Source: CATQHD01 sp965243165 (GTDB lineage: Bacteria > Actinomycetota > Acidimicrobiia > Spongiisociales > Spongiisociaceae). From it: a stretch of DNA of 64,000 nucleotides. This document shows positions 1 through 8,919 of this stretch, one piece after another. Location: NCBI GenBank assembly GCA_965243165.1, contig OZ251535.1, positions 558,001 through 622,000 of the forward strand. The letters are read 5' to 3'. The notes under the pieces were generated by a model. It did not search any database. It had not been told where the DNA came from and saw only the letters and a list, made by a program, of their open reading frames with translations. The translations under genes were made by a program, and so were the position numbers. How positions within the stretch are numbered: the stretch's first letter is position 1; the number at the start of each line of letters is the position of its first letter.

Positions 1-1
1 A

Positions 2-457
2 GAATTTCTTGGGATTGACAACGAAACAAGTTACCAGCCTGATCCGGTACCTACAGGACATATTAAAAACTTGGGTGAACTATTCCTCTGGTTATATGGT
101 CAGAAATCTACTGGTACGAGACCACTAGTACAGACCCAGAACCCCGATCTACGCCGACTGGATTCGGCGATTGGTAGCGGTGCTGGTCGCTTGGCTCTCC
201 GGCGAGGTCTTTCCCTTGATACTGCTGTTGATTATAGTATTGGAGATGAAGAGCTATTCAAGGGACACCTTCTTGAAGCTCGTCGTTACCTTGAATATGC
301 CCGTGGCAAACAATCGACCGGAGATCGGGGTGATCCTGGAACCCTTCGAACCGCGAACGAAATCCTTGATCTAGCGGAACGGCTTGTGATAGATATGGAA
401 CAACATCGGAGAGAAGAGAGAGCAACACGTCGCAGTCGGCGTGCCGCAGTATCGTGA
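2..457 (+). CDS. C-terminal part of an unrecognised defence-island protein (truncated by the window edge)
   Basis: The reading frame is open from the first bases, so the true start lies outside the window; a TTG at 71 is a possible internal start but I see no reason to prefer it. The visible 151 residues are polar. They contain a stretch around RRLDSAIGSGAGRLALRRG and end in a basic tail rich in R and E. The pattern of a short helical region followed by a charged coiled tail loosely recalls the C-terminal part of ParB-like proteins found next to nucleases, but this is only an impression. The stop overlaps the next gene start by 4 bases (ATGA), so the two are translationally coupled. Base composition is AT-richer than most of the window, which suggests horizontal transfer. 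Confidence 0.55.
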   Translation, partial: EFLGIDNETSYQPDPVPTGHIKNLGELFLWLYGQKSTGTRPLVQTQNPDLRRLDSAIGSGAGRLALRRGLSLDTAVDYSIGDEELFKGHLLEARRYLEYARGKQSTGDRGDPGTLRTANEILDLAERLVIDMEQHRREERATRRSRRAAVS

Positions 458-1398
458 ACTCCTTTCAAACACCTGTTGCCGCGGGCAGCCCAAGCGAGCT
501 TGCTGATTGGATAGAGCTCAAGGCGATATATAGTGATGACCGTAATGCGAGTTTGCAAGATATAATAGCGGAACTTCGGCGTGATGGATCTACCAGTGTA
601 TTGTCAGGTGAAGACCATATATCAACTGATCTTGGCGGTGAAGTTTCCGAACGAATTGCGAGCGATGCCTTCTCGGAAATCGAAGACCGGTTCTTAGCCG
701 CTGGGTCAGGTTATCCTTTTACTCTATATAAACAGTATATTGAAGTAAAATCTTCTAGAAATATTGATAATTTTACCTACATTTTTTTGTTGCTTTTGAG
801 CTACTTTGGCGTTGATGCTGGGAAGCCCGCTAGGATACGTCCGGAACGCGACTTTGAGGACATCAGTTTTGAAGCAGCTAAGAAATACTTAGGTGGTAAC
901 CGGCATGATGGCTCATATTTGTTTGCCTTCCCAAGGAGAACAAAAGAAAAGGACTTCCCTTCAGCAGTTGATGAATTGACAAAGCTACTCCATGAGGGCA
1001 AAGGTGCCAACGATGTCTCAGTAGCCACACACAAGAAGGATGCTGGCTTGGATATAGTTGTTTGGCACGGATTCGCTGACCGAAATCCTGGTCAGCTCAT
1101 AGCGTTTGGTCAATGCACAACAAGCAAAGATTGGAGACGGAAGGTTAATGACTTGCCATCACCGATAGACTGGTGTAGGTTGTGGATGTTGGATACTCCT
1201 GCTGTTTTTCCAGTTCGTATGTTATTTTTTCCTCATCGGCCGGACAATGACCAATGGCGAGAGGCTTCTATTTTAGGTGGGATATTATTTGATAGATGTC
1301 GGATCGCTTATCATGCACCAGAAATTCCCGATCAGGTAGCTACTCGTTGCAAGAGGTGGATAAATGCTGTTTTAAAAGGAAATCTAAATGCACGTTGA
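454..1398 (+). CDS. PD-(D/E)XK-like nuclease of a restriction-type operon
   Basis: A 314-residue protein. The N-terminal half is helical and includes a hydrophobic run (YIFLLLLSYFG). The C-terminal half carries the pattern GLDIVVW followed about 20 residues later by LIAFGQCTTSKDW. This is a strand-Asp, then strand-Gln-x-Thr arrangement that resembles a degenerate PD-(D/E)XK core, in which Q/T replaces the usual E-x-K. The family resemblance is from memory: I associate such GLDIV...GQLI..GQC proteins with defence islands beside DNA methylases. The start overlaps the upstream gene and the stop overlaps the D12 methylase gene by 11 bases, so all three are one operon. The likely role is DNA cleavage balanced by the neighbouring methylase; specificity is unknown. 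Confidence 0.6.
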   Translation: MNSFQTPVAAGSPSELADWIELKAIYSDDRNASLQDIIAELRRDGSTSVLSGEDHISTDLGGEVSERIASDAFSEIEDRFLAAGSGYPFTLYKQYIEVKSSRNIDNFTYIFLLLLSYFGVDAGKPARIRPERDFEDISFEAAKKYLGGNRHDGSYLFAFPRRTKEKDFPSAVDELTKLLHEGKGANDVSVATHKKDAGLDIVVWHGFADRNPGQLIAFGQCTTSKDWRRKVNDLPSPIDWCRLWMLDTPAVFPVRMLFFPHRPDNDQWREASILGGILFDRCRIAYHAPEIPDQVATRCKRWINAVLKGNLNAR

Positions 1399-2272
1399 TG
1401 AGCTACCGTTTCCGGTTTCACGGATTCCGGCTGCCAACGTCTCCTCAATAGAACAGCGTAGCCCTTTACGTTACCCAGGGGGAAAGACGTGGTTGATACC
1501 ACACATACAGCGCTGGTTGCGTTCAATGTCTTATCCTCAGGAGTTGATCGAACCATTCTGCGGTGGTGGTATTGTGTCGTTGACCGCCGCCGCGGAGAAC
1601 TTGGTAGGGAAATGCCTGATGGCAGACATTGATCCGGATGTAGCAGCATTTTGGCAGGCAGCGTTGAGCTATGGGGAGAAGTTGCGCGAACGGATCGCAG
1701 ACTTTGACTTATCTCGGGACAGTGTTGTTGCTCTGGAAGCCAGTCGCCATGCTGACGATGTCGTATATAATGGATTTAGAACCCTTGTGTTGAATCGGAC
1801 CCGGCGTGGTGGAATTCTCACTCCGGGTGCCTCATTTATCCGTTCTGGGGAAAACGGCAAGGGCATAGCTTCCCGGTGGTATCCACAGACCCTGATTGCT
1901 CGACTAGAAGAGATTGAAAAATACGCCCGTGCCCGAAAGGTCACCTTCCATGAATGGGATGGAATACGTCTGCTAGAGGAAAGATTGGGTACCAAAAACA
2001 CCGTGACCTTTGTGGACCCTCCTTACACGGCAAGGGGGAAACAAGCCGGTTCACGCCTTTACAAGTATTCGGAAATAGATCACAGCCTACTCTTCGAAAT
2101 ACTAGCTGATTCTAGTGCAGAATTCCTGATGACCTATGATGCCTCACCGGAGATCATCAGTCTCGTCAGACAGCACGGCTTCCATGCGGTGACAGTAGCC
2201 ATGAAGAACACTCACCATGCCCGAATCTCGGAATTGATAATAACCAACCATCCAATGTTCCATGTTGAATAA
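1388..2272 (+). CDS. D12-class N6-adenine DNA methyltransferase (Dam family)
   Basis: This 294-residue protein should transfer a methyl group from SAM to N6 of adenine in a specific DNA site. Near residue 25 it has the family's N-terminal SAM-binding signature LRYPGGKTWLIPHI, then EPFCGGGIVSL (motif I), MADIDPDVAAFW (motif II region) and, near residue 210, the catalytic VDPPYT (motif IV, DPPY). Motif order and length match the D12/Dam group. The ATG at 1388 lies inside the 3' end of the nuclease-like gene, so expression is coupled; this fits a protective methylase for a restriction system. The gene ends 31 bases before the convergent type IIG-like gene. Recognition sequence cannot be read from the protein. 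Confidence 0.9.
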   Translation: MHVDELPFPVSRIPAANVSSIEQRSPLRYPGGKTWLIPHIQRWLRSMSYPQELIEPFCGGGIVSLTAAAENLVGKCLMADIDPDVAAFWQAALSYGEKLRERIADFDLSRDSVVALEASRHADDVVYNGFRTLVLNRTRRGGILTPGASFIRSGENGKGIASRWYPQTLIARLEEIEKYARARKVTFHEWDGIRLLEERLGTKNTVTFVDPPYTARGKQAGSRLYKYSEIDHSLLFEILADSSAEFLMTYDASPEIISLVRQHGFHAVTVAMKNTHHARISELIITNHPMFHVE

Positions 2273-2303
2273 GTTATCCTTGGATGCATCGTGAATCATA
2301 TGT

Positions 2304-5300
2304 TTATTTATGGTTCATCAGTTGTTCCACGAGAAGTTCGGCGCGTTGAGCTTCCGGATTTGTGGTCAGCCACTCCCTTAACACTCGCCGAGCTACCTTT
2401 ACAGAAGTGGTCTTTCCCAATGCCAAGCGTTCTTTTCTTACTTTAGCCCATCGAATCTGGGCTTGCGAGTGGAGATGTTTTCCTAGCGAAGAAAGTTCGG
2501 CATGTATAGGTTTAGTTTTATCATATTCAGGGATAGGCAATCTCCATAACTGTTTATGAAGGTGTCGTGCGCCGAAGGCTCCCTTGGGCATCAAAGCTTT
2601 GACTTCTTTAGAAAGGGCTTCGCTGTTGATGATCGCGCTCAGATAATACGCCTCTTCAAGTGATCTACATTCTATCCAATATAATGTACTATCTATCAGA
2701 ATATTGAGGTCTTCTAATACGGCAGCAGTTGGTGTACCTGATGTAGTATATAGTAAGCGAACGGGCTCCCGCTGCGTTTGATGACTGAGCGTTTTGTGAT
2801 AATCTATTCGCTCTAATAAAGTTAATTTATTATTCGGTTGTTTGTTCTCATCCCATAAGTCACACATGGCTCTCCATCTATCCCTCATTCTCATTCCTAA
2901 TGTTCTGATATCTACTCCACTTATGTTATCTGGGTCATTGGAAAATTCAACCCCTTGCCAACGATTTTCCATAGGCAAAACAACTTTACTAGGCGGCAAT
3001 AGCATAAAGGGGGCAACGGTTTCACCTCTATGGATAGAGTAAATATGTTTGTCTTCGATCGCTCCAGAGAGAGGATGAATCGCATCCGAAGATAGATCCT
3101 TCCAGGGACTCTTTTCGAATGAGCTGCGCTGAGGCTCTATATTGCATATACCGCTAACGAGGGCTGCCGGTGCTTGTGAAACTTCAACAAAAAACAATAG
3201 CCTAGGTACGATAGTTGCTCCTTGGAAGGCTCGATTTCCGTAGGGAGATTCGAAGATTCTCAATGAATCCTGCAGATTTATTGTTTCAAACTGAAATGGT
3301 CCACCTTGAGGCCCGATCCAGAGCAGTCCTTGGTTACCTAAGTGATTGGCTCCTTGAGATTGGTCTGCTTTGATTGCGAATATCACACATGCGGGAACTG
3401 GGAAAAAGGTGTTGGGAGTTATCCTTTCTAAATCCCAAGGTTCAGTGTGACCCAAATCTACTTCTGCGATACTCCACTCGCCCCTTCTCCATTTTGCATA
3501 TTGTCCTGCCTGGAGGGCGCTGTGTGGTAGTACCATTCCAATCCTTCCGCCCTGTTTCAAGTATAGATCAACACATCTAGTATAGAAAAGTCCTGCGATA
3601 TCTTGGTGAGGAGCGAATCTTCCACCTTGCCATATCTTATATAAGTTGTTGCTTTGGGTTTTCAAGGTATCACGCAATGATGCATGGGTCTTGGAATAAG
3701 TGATCCATGGGGGATTTCCAATGATGGCATCTACCTTGCCTTCTTCAGTAGACAGCCAAACAGGGCGAACCAAATTGCGGGTATAATATGCCCAGATATG
3801 GTTACGGCCCTCCTGATGGAGTTGCCCCATCTCTATTACTGTCTTTTCTAGGATGTCCCGATCCAATCCTGGTGGAATGCCGGCGTCATCCAAAGCTACC
3901 GTGCCGATCCCACCTGTTCCGATAGTCTCGGCGACGCGCAACATGGTGTCGTCGAACCAGTCTCCTTGGTCAACCAGCGAACGGGGGAATTGAAGCAAAC
4001 GGTGTTTTTCACCTGTTTGGGAAGGCACCGGGATGGTTACCTGCTTTTCTCCTAGAAGGTTGCCATTTTCGGTGCGCAACTGCAGTGAGTCGCCTAGGTA
4101 GACAGGTACGGTTATCTCACCTTCCTGGGCACCGGCGCGCATTAGGATATCTCTTGCAGCAAGAACCCAGGTGGCTCGGGCCAGGTGGACGGAAACAGGA
4201 TGAACATCCACACCTATAACAGACTGCCTCAACCCGTCCAGGATGCGTCTAGCCTGCCAACCTTCTGTTTCTGCTATAGAGATGTATTGCCTTATGGCGG
4301 CTCGCAGGAAGGTGCCTGACCCACAAGCAGGGTCTAGGATACGCTTGTCAAGCGGCCATGGAACGACTTCTTTGACGATTGCCTCGGCCAGCCAATCGGG
4401 TGTATAATATTCTCCTAGCCTTCTACGGTCTTCATTTGGTATTACCGACTGGTATAGTACACGGGCAATGTCATAATCAGCATTGTTCCAATCAAAACTA
4501 GCGACTCTAGTAGCAAGGTTGACGACCCAGTCGACCCCTTGTCCTACTTCAGCAGGCCAGATAAAAAAATCCGATTCAACCACTCCCCTTATACCCGTAT
4601 TGGCTACAAAGATATTTCCTCCCAATAACCTCTCTGGATTCGGGGCCGAGTTCTTGCGTATATCAATCCCGAAAGCACTTTGTACAGCTAAACCTACGAC
4701 AGCTGATAGATAGGTATGCCTCAAAAAAAGTCGATCAAGATCGGTTTCTTCCTCTATGACTTCTCCAAGAGCCGTTGCGAGCAGGTCGCGCCATAGTTCT
4801 CTCTTTACTTGTATTGAGGGGTCGTCTCTATGTATCCCATACAATTGTTCAAGAGTGGCCATTTCACGTTCAAAGTAGGGTCCACTTCCCAACTTATCCC
4901 TTACTCTTGCTTTAGTCGGATCTGTCAATTGGGATTCGAGAAGGCCAAGCTCATCACGCAACCATTCGAATAGCAGAACTCCATCGCTAATATCCTTAAG
5001 CTCAAAGCCGTAAGGTGGTTGGGTAAGGATCTCGGGTCTACCATGGATACGGAGTAGCCAGTATCTGCCGTCGGTCAAGATTCCCAGCCTGCGGGGGTTG
5101 CCAGTCGAGATTGATTCTTGCATGTACCCATCAAGCTGTTGCACGTTTACAGGATCGGGTGTAAAGCCGGACCTAGTGCCGATTCGCCGCTTGGTTTCGA
5201 TGATCAGATTGGTACTCTGGAGGTCGATCTGCTTTTGCTCCCGAACCAGGTCTTCTTCGGTTGCGATGCCCGTGAAAACGAGGAAGTTGCCGACCGCGGC

Positions 5301-5408
5301 CCGTATATCGGCCTCGGAGGCGTTCTGCTGATGACGGTTGATGATCAACCTGATGGTGTCCAGAAAAGCGGATCCCTCAGGGTCGAAATGGTCTTGTTGG
5401 TCAGCCAT
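2304..5408 (-). CDS. Single-chain restriction-modification enzyme (type IIG, Eco57I-like)
   Basis: A 1034-residue protein predicted to both methylate and cut DNA. An N-terminal nuclease-like segment shows D62, then LIIETK with E71 and K73, the D-x(n)-E-x-K core of a PD-(D/E)XK nuclease. The middle carries class I N6-adenine methylase motifs: ILDPACGSGTFL (motif I) near residue 360 and IIGNPPWI (motif IV, NPPW) near residue 565. The C-terminal 350 residues would be the target recognition part; they include RLLYTTSGTPTAAV and a helical region near ALMPKGAFG. Length fits type IIG enzymes (about 900-1200 residues). No separate specificity subunit lies nearby. It is convergent with the upstream three-gene operon, so it is probably an independent system. 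A PglX-type methylase is the main alternative, but no BREX genes are present. Confidence 0.85.
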   Translation of the reverse strand: MADQQDHFDPEGSAFLDTIRLIINRHQQNASEADIRAAVGNFLVFTGIATEEDLVREQKQIDLQSTNLIIETKRRIGTRSGFTPDPVNVQQLDGYMQESISTGNPRRLGILTDGRYWLLRIHGRPEILTQPPYGFELKDISDGVLLFEWLRDELGLLESQLTDPTKARVRDKLGSGPYFEREMATLEQLYGIHRDDPSIQVKRELWRDLLATALGEVIEEETDLDRLFLRHTYLSAVVGLAVQSAFGIDIRKNSAPNPERLLGGNIFVANTGIRGVVESDFFIWPAEVGQGVDWVVNLATRVASFDWNNADYDIARVLYQSVIPNEDRRRLGEYYTPDWLAEAIVKEVVPWPLDKRILDPACGSGTFLRAAIRQYISIAETEGWQARRILDGLRQSVIGVDVHPVSVHLARATWVLAARDILMRAGAQEGEITVPVYLGDSLQLRTENGNLLGEKQVTIPVPSQTGEKHRLLQFPRSLVDQGDWFDDTMLRVAETIGTGGIGTVALDDAGIPPGLDRDILEKTVIEMGQLHQEGRNHIWAYYTRNLVRPVWLSTEEGKVDAIIGNPPWITYSKTHASLRDTLKTQSNNLYKIWQGGRFAPHQDIAGLFYTRCVDLYLKQGGRIGMVLPHSALQAGQYAKWRRGEWSIAEVDLGHTEPWDLERITPNTFFPVPACVIFAIKADQSQGANHLGNQGLLWIGPQGGPFQFETINLQDSLRIFESPYGNRAFQGATIVPRLLFFVEVSQAPAALVSGICNIEPQRSSFEKSPWKDLSSDAIHPLSGAIEDKHIYSIHRGETVAPFMLLPPSKVVLPMENRWQGVEFSNDPDNISGVDIRTLGMRMRDRWRAMCDLWDENKQPNNKLTLLERIDYHKTLSHQTQREPVRLLYTTSGTPTAAVLEDLNILIDSTLYWIECRSLEEAYYLSAIINSEALSKEVKALMPKGAFGARHLHKQLWRLPIPEYDKTKPIHAELSSLGKHLHSQAQIRWAKVRKERLALGKTTSVKVARRVLREWLTTNPEAQRAELLVEQLMNHK

Positions 5409-5533
5409 TTTCCTGCCTCCAATCCGTTCTTGGTGTCATAGTACCAAATGGGTGTGACATGCCGCAGAAAAGGCCGGTGGAGCACGTCTTCTGCCGGATC
5501 GAATGAGCCGTTCCAACGTTTTAGCGTCCGTCG

Positions 5534-5791
5534 CTAGGCCAGAGGCACTGCCGCCGGGCGGGCTACTACTCCGGTTACGCCGGGGACTCGGGTCAGGAGG
5601 AGGGCTTCTATTCCGGCGGTGAGGGTGACTATGGAGAGGGGGCAGGTCCCGCAGGCGCCCAGCATCTCTACGGATACTACGCCTTCTTCGGTTACTTCGT
5701 GGAGCACCAGGTCGCCGCCGTCGGCCTGCAGGGCGGGGCGCAGGAAGGCGATCGCCTCCTCCAGGGCTTCCCGGTCTACTTGGGGGGGCAT
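5534..5791 (-). CDS. Stand-alone NifU C-terminal-like Fe-S scaffold domain
   Basis: An 85-residue protein starting MPPQVDREALEEAIAFLRP and matching the NifU C-terminal domain throughout: LQADGGDLVL, then MLGACGTCPLS with the C-x2-C pair that binds an iron-sulfur cluster. The family acts as a scaffold or carrier for 2Fe-2S/4Fe-4S clusters. The ATG is at 5791 and overlaps the TGA of the upstream ornithine cyclodeaminase-like gene (TGATG), so it is the last gene of a four-gene coupled operon. It is odd in this company: none of the upstream enzymes shows an obvious Fe-S site. It may supply clusters more generally or simply be co-transcribed. The same frame stays open upstream on the antisense-like side of the neighbour; I treat that as spurious. 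Confidence 0.85.
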   Translation of the reverse strand: MPPQVDREALEEAIAFLRPALQADGGDLVLHEVTEEGVVSVEMLGACGTCPLSIVTLTAGIEALLLTRVPGVTGVVARPAAVPLA

Positions 5792-6831
5792 CAGAAGACC
5801 TCTATCCAGCGTCCGGCGCCGGCTTCCAACGCCAGGTCGTAGGCGAGGGAGGCCACCGCCGCGTCCAGGGCGGGCATGCCCATGTGGGTCATGATGGTGC
5901 GTTCCCGGTCGTACTCCCGGCCGGGCTTGCGGCCCATGACGATCTCGGAGGCCAGGTCGGCGTAGATGTCCGACCGGGACAGGGCGCCCGCCGCCAAGCC
6001 CCCCAGCCGGCCTACTTCGTCCCCTTCGATCCAGGCCAGGTCCCGCCCGTACCAACCCACCGCCCACTTGTCGAACTCCACGGCGCAGGCCGCCTCCACG
6101 TCGAAGAAGCCGTTGACGGCGCACACATGGGCGCCCTCCGGAACCCAGGACTCCAGCAGCACCGGCTGCCGGGCGGTGGTGGCCACGCAGATGATGTCGG
6201 CCCCGGCCGCCGCCTCCTCCGCGCCGGCGGCTTCTGTTACCGGAATCCCGGTCTTCGCCTCCATCTCCGAGGCGAACCGGGCCAGCGTTTCGGGGTAGAT
6301 GTCGAAGGCGGCCGCCGACTCGAGGTCGAACAGCTCGTTGAGGGCCAGCAGGTGCGTCCGGCCCTCGTTGCCGCATCCGATGACCGCCGCCCGCGACGAA
6401 TCGGGGCGGGCCATGTACTTGGCCCCCACCGCCGAGTGGCCGCCGGTGCGCATGTTGGTTACCGAGGTGCCGTCCACCAGCGCCAGCGGCATCCCGGTCT
6501 CTATATCGGTCACCAGATCGAGGGCCGAGATGGCCGGAAGATCCCGGAGGGGGTTGTTGCGGAAGCTGCTCAACCACTTCACCGCCGCCCGTCCGATGGG
6601 GCGGACCATGGCCGGGAACGACTGGATGACACCGTGTCCGTAGGGAGGTTCGGGGCCGGAGCGGTCGGTCACGTACAGGTTGGCTGGGTTTTCCTGTTCG
6701 ACCAGGCCCTCGCCCACCCAGCGGAAGGTGTCCAGGCACCGCTCCAGGCAGGCGGCCGGAGTCAGCAGCGCCTCTACTTCTTCCCGGGACACCACCAGGA
6801 TTTCGCCCGGGCGGGCGGCCCTTTCGGTCAC
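5791..6831 (-). CDS. Ornithine cyclodeaminase / mu-crystallin family protein
   Basis: A 346-residue NAD(P)-dependent family member. The family deaminates or reduces amino or imino acids (ornithine cyclodeaminase, alanine dehydrogenase, ketimine reductase); the substrate here is unknown. Typical stretches are LALVDGTSVTNMRTGGHSAV (substrate pocket with T and R), then AAVIGCGNEGRTHL, the dinucleotide-binding Gly-rich loop, and DIICVATTARQPVL. I chose the GTG at 6831 because it overlaps the upstream gene's TGA (GTGA) and because the preceding 84 codons are low-complexity antisense of that gene. It sits between the DapA-like lyase and the NifU domain in one minus-strand operon. Confidence 0.85.
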   Translation of the reverse strand: MTERAARPGEILVVSREEVEALLTPAACLERCLDTFRWVGEGLVEQENPANLYVTDRSGPEPPYGHGVIQSFPAMVRPIGRAAVKWLSSFRNNPLRDLPAISALDLVTDIETGMPLALVDGTSVTNMRTGGHSAVGAKYMARPDSSRAAVIGCGNEGRTHLLALNELFDLESAAAFDIYPETLARFASEMEAKTGIPVTEAAGAEEAAAGADIICVATTARQPVLLESWVPEGAHVCAVNGFFDVEAACAVEFDKWAVGWYGRDLAWIEGDEVGRLGGLAAGALSRSDIYADLASEIVMGRKPGREYDRERTIMTHMGMPALDAAVASLAYDLALEAGAGRWIEVF

Positions 6832-7772
6832 AGCTCCGCTTCCAGGGCCTGCAGGGGCCGGGCGGCGGCCTCCAACTCCGCCAAGGCCGCTTCGGGCAGG
6901 GGGCCGTAGGGCTTGCGGGGCGCCCCCGCCCGCGCTCCGCCCAGGGCCGCGACCGCGTTCAGATATCCGTGTTCGTAGTTGAGCATGCGGGGCATGTGGG
7001 CCTGCCGGATGGCCGCCGACATTCCCTGCAGGGCGGCGAAGGCCTCCCGCACCCAGGGGTCGCCGTGGTTGCCCTTGCGGCATTCCTCCACGAACCGGGT
7101 TCCGGTGCGCAGCCCCGCCCAGCTGAAGATGCCGGTGGCGCCGGCCGCCCCCAGCGTCGAGGCATGGAAGAAGGCGGGGTCGTTGCCGCTGAACACGTTC
7201 ACCCGGCCGGCGATGGAAAGCAGCACCTCATCGAAGTGGGCCAGGGCGAAGTTGGATTCCTTGACGGCCTTGATGTTGGGGATGCCGAGGAGGCGGTCCC
7301 ACATCCGGGCGGTTATTTCGAGGCCGTTGAGGGGCGAGTAGTTGTAGAGCATCAGCGCCATGTCGCCGTCCAGCGACTCGGCCGCCTCGATGAAGAACTG
7401 CAGCGCCCATTCCGGGGTGAGCGGCAGGGCGTAGGGGGCGGCCAGCATCGACCCGTCGGCCCCGGCCTGCTCGGCGCGGCGGGCGCGGCGCACCGCTTCG
7501 CGCTGGTAGGAGGCGGTGCTGCCCACCACCACCGCGATGTCCGCCTCGCCGGCGGCCTCCACCGCCGCGTCGCACACCGCGTCGAACTCCCGCTCCGAGA
7601 CGCTGGACATCTGGCCCATCGACCCGAATACGATGCAGCCGGGGGCGCCCCCCGCCGCCGCCAGCCCGATGCTGCGCCGCACTTCGCCGAGGTCGATCTC
7701 CTGGTCGGCGCCGAGGCTCAGGGGGATGAGGGGGAACAGCCCTTCCAAGGGGCGGCGGACGAAATCAGGCAT
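6828..7772 (-). CDS. DapA/N-acetylneuraminate lyase family aldolase
   Basis: A 314-residue TIM-barrel class I aldolase. The Schiff-base lysine lies in IKAVKESN, and the accessory tyrosine in LMLYNYSPLNG. The usual GTTGE substrate-carboxylate loop is replaced by FGSMGQMSSVSE, so this is unlikely to be the lysine-pathway dihydrodipicolinate synthase and more likely a catabolic lyase for a 2-oxo acid or related compound. The ATG follows the stop of the upstream Rossmann gene with no gap (TGA then ATG), and its own stop overlaps the next gene's GTG, so translation of this operon appears fully coupled. Substrate is not predictable from what I can see. Confidence 0.85.
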   Translation of the reverse strand: MPDFVRRPLEGLFPLIPLSLGADQEIDLGEVRRSIGLAAAGGAPGCIVFGSMGQMSSVSEREFDAVCDAAVEAAGEADIAVVVGSTASYQREAVRRARRAEQAGADGSMLAAPYALPLTPEWALQFFIEAAESLDGDMALMLYNYSPLNGLEITARMWDRLLGIPNIKAVKESNFALAHFDEVLLSIAGRVNVFSGNDPAFFHASTLGAAGATGIFSWAGLRTGTRFVEECRKGNHGDPWVREAFAALQGMSAAIRQAHMPRMLNYEHGYLNAVAALGGARAGAPRKPYGPLPEAALAELEAAARPLQALEAEL

Positions 7773-8885
7773 TCATGCCCTCCCTTTGGCGATGAGGTCC
7801 GCGTACAGGCCCCGGAGTTCCAAGCACCGGCGGGGCAGCTCCTCGAACGTCACCGCTTCGCACCGGTATCCGATGTTCTCCATGGCCGAGCGGATTTCGG
7901 GAGTGTATACCACCGTTCCGTCGGATTCGATGCGTTCGATCCCGTCCAAGCGCGCCGCCGCTTCGTTCAGGGAGACGGCCTCGGCGGCGGTGAGCCCGGG
8001 GGGGAGGTCCAGGTCGACCCCGTCCCGCGAGACGAGGGCCGGATAGCCGCCCGGCCTGCCCATCGGCCCGGTGACATGGGTGCGCAGGGGTTCTTCCCGC
8101 AGCAGGGCGGCGGCGTTCTTGACGGCCGAGGCCGCGAACAGCGAGAAGGAATCGACCTTGCTCCAGGCGATGGGTTCGGGCCACGACGAGAGGACCGCGC
8201 CGAGGTCGAAGCCGTCCGTCGCGTCCCTCCCGTCCACCTCGATCCGGAAATGGTGGGGAACGGCGTCCGCCCCGAAGGCCATGAGGGCGTGGGAGCCGAC
8301 CAGCCAGACCCGGACGGCGGAGGCGGGGCGGCCCGAGGCGGCCATGGCGAAGCGGAGGACGGCGGCGGCGGACACCTCCACGTTGCCGATCCCGGCGGCG
8401 GGGCCCCAGCCGAAATGCTTCCAGAGGGCCTCGTTGACCACATCCGGGAAGGCGGCGTTCACGATCCGGGCTTCGACTCCGGCCCGCCGCGCCGCCCGCA
8501 CCAGCTGGGCGGCCGGCCACAGGTGCCAGGGAAGCCAGAGGCTGAAGGTGGCGGCCCGCACCTCCGCCCGCAGCCCCTCGTCGATGGGGGCGTTCATGAA
8601 CATCCGGGGCGACTGCACCGAGGCCGAGTGCAAGATCACGTCGGGCCGCACCTCGGCCAGCAGGCGGGCGGCGGCGTCCTCGTCGGCCAGGTCCAGCTGA
8701 TGGTGATCGAACTGCTTGGTGTGGCCCTGGAAGACGGAGCCGAGCATGGCCAGGTTGGTCATCGAGGCGCCCTCCCAGGGGCTGCGCTTGACCGTAACGA
8801 TTCGGTCGACCTCCGGGGTGCGGGCCAGGAACTCCAAGGCCCAGCATCCGAGCCCCCCCACCCCGGTCAGCATCACGGTGCTCAT
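7773..8885 (-). CDS. NAD(P)-binding Rossmann-fold protein of unknown substrate
   Basis: A 370-residue protein beginning MSTVMLTGVGGLGCWALEFL, a clear dinucleotide-binding loop (GxGGLG). It continues with the acidic end of beta-2 region and DVILHSASVQSP, the position where malate dehydrogenase and reductase folds hold the nicotinamide. The C-terminal two thirds (from about residue 130) match nothing I can name with confidence; they contain IVNAAFPDVVNEALW and GSHALMAFG, which suggest a dehydrogenase acting on a carboxylate. It is the first gene of the minus-strand operon with the aldolase, ornithine cyclodeaminase-like and NifU-like genes, and lies 34 bases after the SnoaL-like gene, which may be co-transcribed. 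Confidence 0.75.
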   Translation of the reverse strand: MSTVMLTGVGGLGCWALEFLARTPEVDRIVTVKRSPWEGASMTNLAMLGSVFQGHTKQFDHHQLDLADEDAAARLLAEVRPDVILHSASVQSPRMFMNAPIDEGLRAEVRAATFSLWLPWHLWPAAQLVRAARRAGVEARIVNAAFPDVVNEALWKHFGWGPAAGIGNVEVSAAAVLRFAMAASGRPASAVRVWLVGSHALMAFGADAVPHHFRIEVDGRDATDGFDLGAVLSSWPEPIAWSKVDSFSLFAASAVKNAAALLREEPLRTHVTGPMGRPGGYPALVSRDGVDLDLPPGLTAAEAVSLNEAAARLDGIERIESDGTVVYTPEIRSAMENIGYRCEAVTFEELPRRCLELRGLYADLIAKGRA

Positions 8886-8919
8886 TCCGGACCCCTCGGC
8901 GGAGGTCCGCCGCCCGGAC

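Noticed and set aside
2304..5408. BREX PglX methylase
   Set aside because: An N-terminal nuclease core is visible and no BREX partner genes (pglZ, brxC, brxL) occur nearby.
5534..6739. NifU domain fused to a long N-terminal region
   Set aside because: The upstream part is an out-of-frame reading of the ornithine cyclodeaminase-like gene; the ATG at 5791 with TGATG overlap gives a complete NifU domain.
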